Part shown: positions 63,784-64,000 of the stretch, in pieces
How the letters are laid out: each line of letters begins with the position of its first letter
Position numbering within the stretch: position 1 is the first letter of the stretch
Origin: Nocardioides malaquae
Lineage (GTDB): Bacteria > Actinomycetota > Actinomycetes > Propionibacteriales > Nocardioidaceae
NCBI RefSeq assembly: GCF_015070385.1
Contig: NZ_JADCSA010000005.1
Span: 186,001-250,000 of the forward strand
Direction of reading: 5' to 3'
Length of the DNA: 64,000 nucleotides
Notes under the pieces: model-generated
The model's input: the letters and a program-made list of their open reading frames with translations, nothing else
What the model was told of the DNA's origin: nothing
Databases searched by the model: none
Program-made: the position numbers and the translations under genes

Positions 63784-64000
63784 GTGACTGAGGACGAGTT
63801 GGAGGCCCTGCGCTCGATCCGCGCTTCTTACGAGGAACTGGACCGTTGGCGCGCACGGTCGCGTGGGGTCGAGAGGCCTGAACGTGGCAGCGACCTCTCG
63901 AGCGACGAGGCTATATGGCCCTACCTTGACCCGGCCGAAGTTGCTCGCCAGTCGCTCGTGTCGGCGACCCAGCACCTGAACCTGGCTCGGGCAGCTGTGG
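63784..64000 (+). CDS. Hypothetical protein, 5' part (runs off right edge)
   Basis: 72 residues visible and no stop before the window ends. It begins MTEDELEALRSIRASYEELD, is charged and helical, and continues with WPYLDPAEVARQSLVSATQHLNLARAAV. Codons such as ATA, TCT, CTT and GTT are more frequent than in the core genes, suggesting horizontal acquisition. I do not recognise the family. The promoter-like box and spacing support a genuine gene start. Confidence 0.6.
   Translation, partial: MTEDELEALRSIRASYEELDRWRARSRGVERPERGSDLSSDEAIWPYLDPAEVARQSLVSATQHLNLARAAV

Overview
The window is about 64 kb of high-GC actinobacterial chromosome. It carries a complete Pup-proteasome locus, mycothiol ligase MshC, RbpA, PafBC and Ppm1. 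It also has DUF222/HNH genes and a KamA-type lysine catabolic cluster. Together these suggest a member of the Propionibacteriales close to Nocardioides, which is an inference from gene content. From 4.8 to 42 kb the gene order follows the conserved block known from Mycobacterium tuberculosis: M20 peptidase, DUF5703, UppP, histidine phosphatase, DUF3090, SCO1664-like, MshC, PAC2, MetH, then TrmI, ARC/Mpa, Dop, Pup, PrcBA, PafA, PafBC, TatAC and HelY. A peptide ABC transporter and a site-2 protease are inserted between MetH and TrmI.

Region by region. 1-2.2 kb: 5' part of galactokinase, a nucleosidase and a LysR effector-domain protein. 2.2-4.8 kb: an accessory pocket next to tRNA-Leu(GAG). It holds a frameshifted gene remnant and a three-gene operon (collagen-like secreted protein, a 45-residue protein that is almost only a Tat-like signal peptide, and an SGNH hydrolase with a phage tail-fibre type N-terminal domain). 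4.8-17.3 kb: conserved metabolism and cell-wall block. 17.3-24.2 kb: HAD phosphatase and a dipeptide/oligopeptide ABC transporter. 24.2-42.9 kb: proteasome/pupylation, DNA-damage regulators, Tat export, RNA helicase, exonuclease and an Lrp regulator. 42.9-48.2 kb: lysine degradation through 2,3- and 5,6-aminomutases. 48.2-51.5 kb: Lnt, Ppm1, FxsA and RbpA. 51.7-58.3 kb: MFS transporter, GDPD, a helix-turn-helix/MurA fusion with a palindrome at its start, a short UvrA and an internally deleted oxidoreductase. 58.4-64 kb: secreted M28 peptidase, alcohol dehydrogenase, a 13E12-type HNH protein, a repeat-bearing intergenic stretch and the 5' end of an unknown gene with atypical codons.

How the parts work together. 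Pup is conjugated by PafA, removed by Dop, and pupylated proteins are unfolded by ARC and degraded by PrcBA; PafB/PafC are the linked WYL regulators. KamA, KamDE, Kdd and Kal would carry L-lysine through beta-lysine and 3,5-diaminohexanoate toward acyl-CoA products, with the cleavage enzyme Kce missing from this window. Lnt and Ppm1 serve the envelope (lipoprotein acylation, mannosyl donor), and UppP and the MurA-like protein serve peptidoglycan.

Across the window about 20 genes have a TA-N3-T hexamer ending 6-8 nt before the start codon. This looks like a leaderless promoter arrangement and was used to choose starts. rbpA instead has a GGAAT-N18-GTT promoter of the SigR/SigH disulfide-stress type. 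No CRISPR array, rRNA gene, complete insertion sequence or recognisable prophage was seen.
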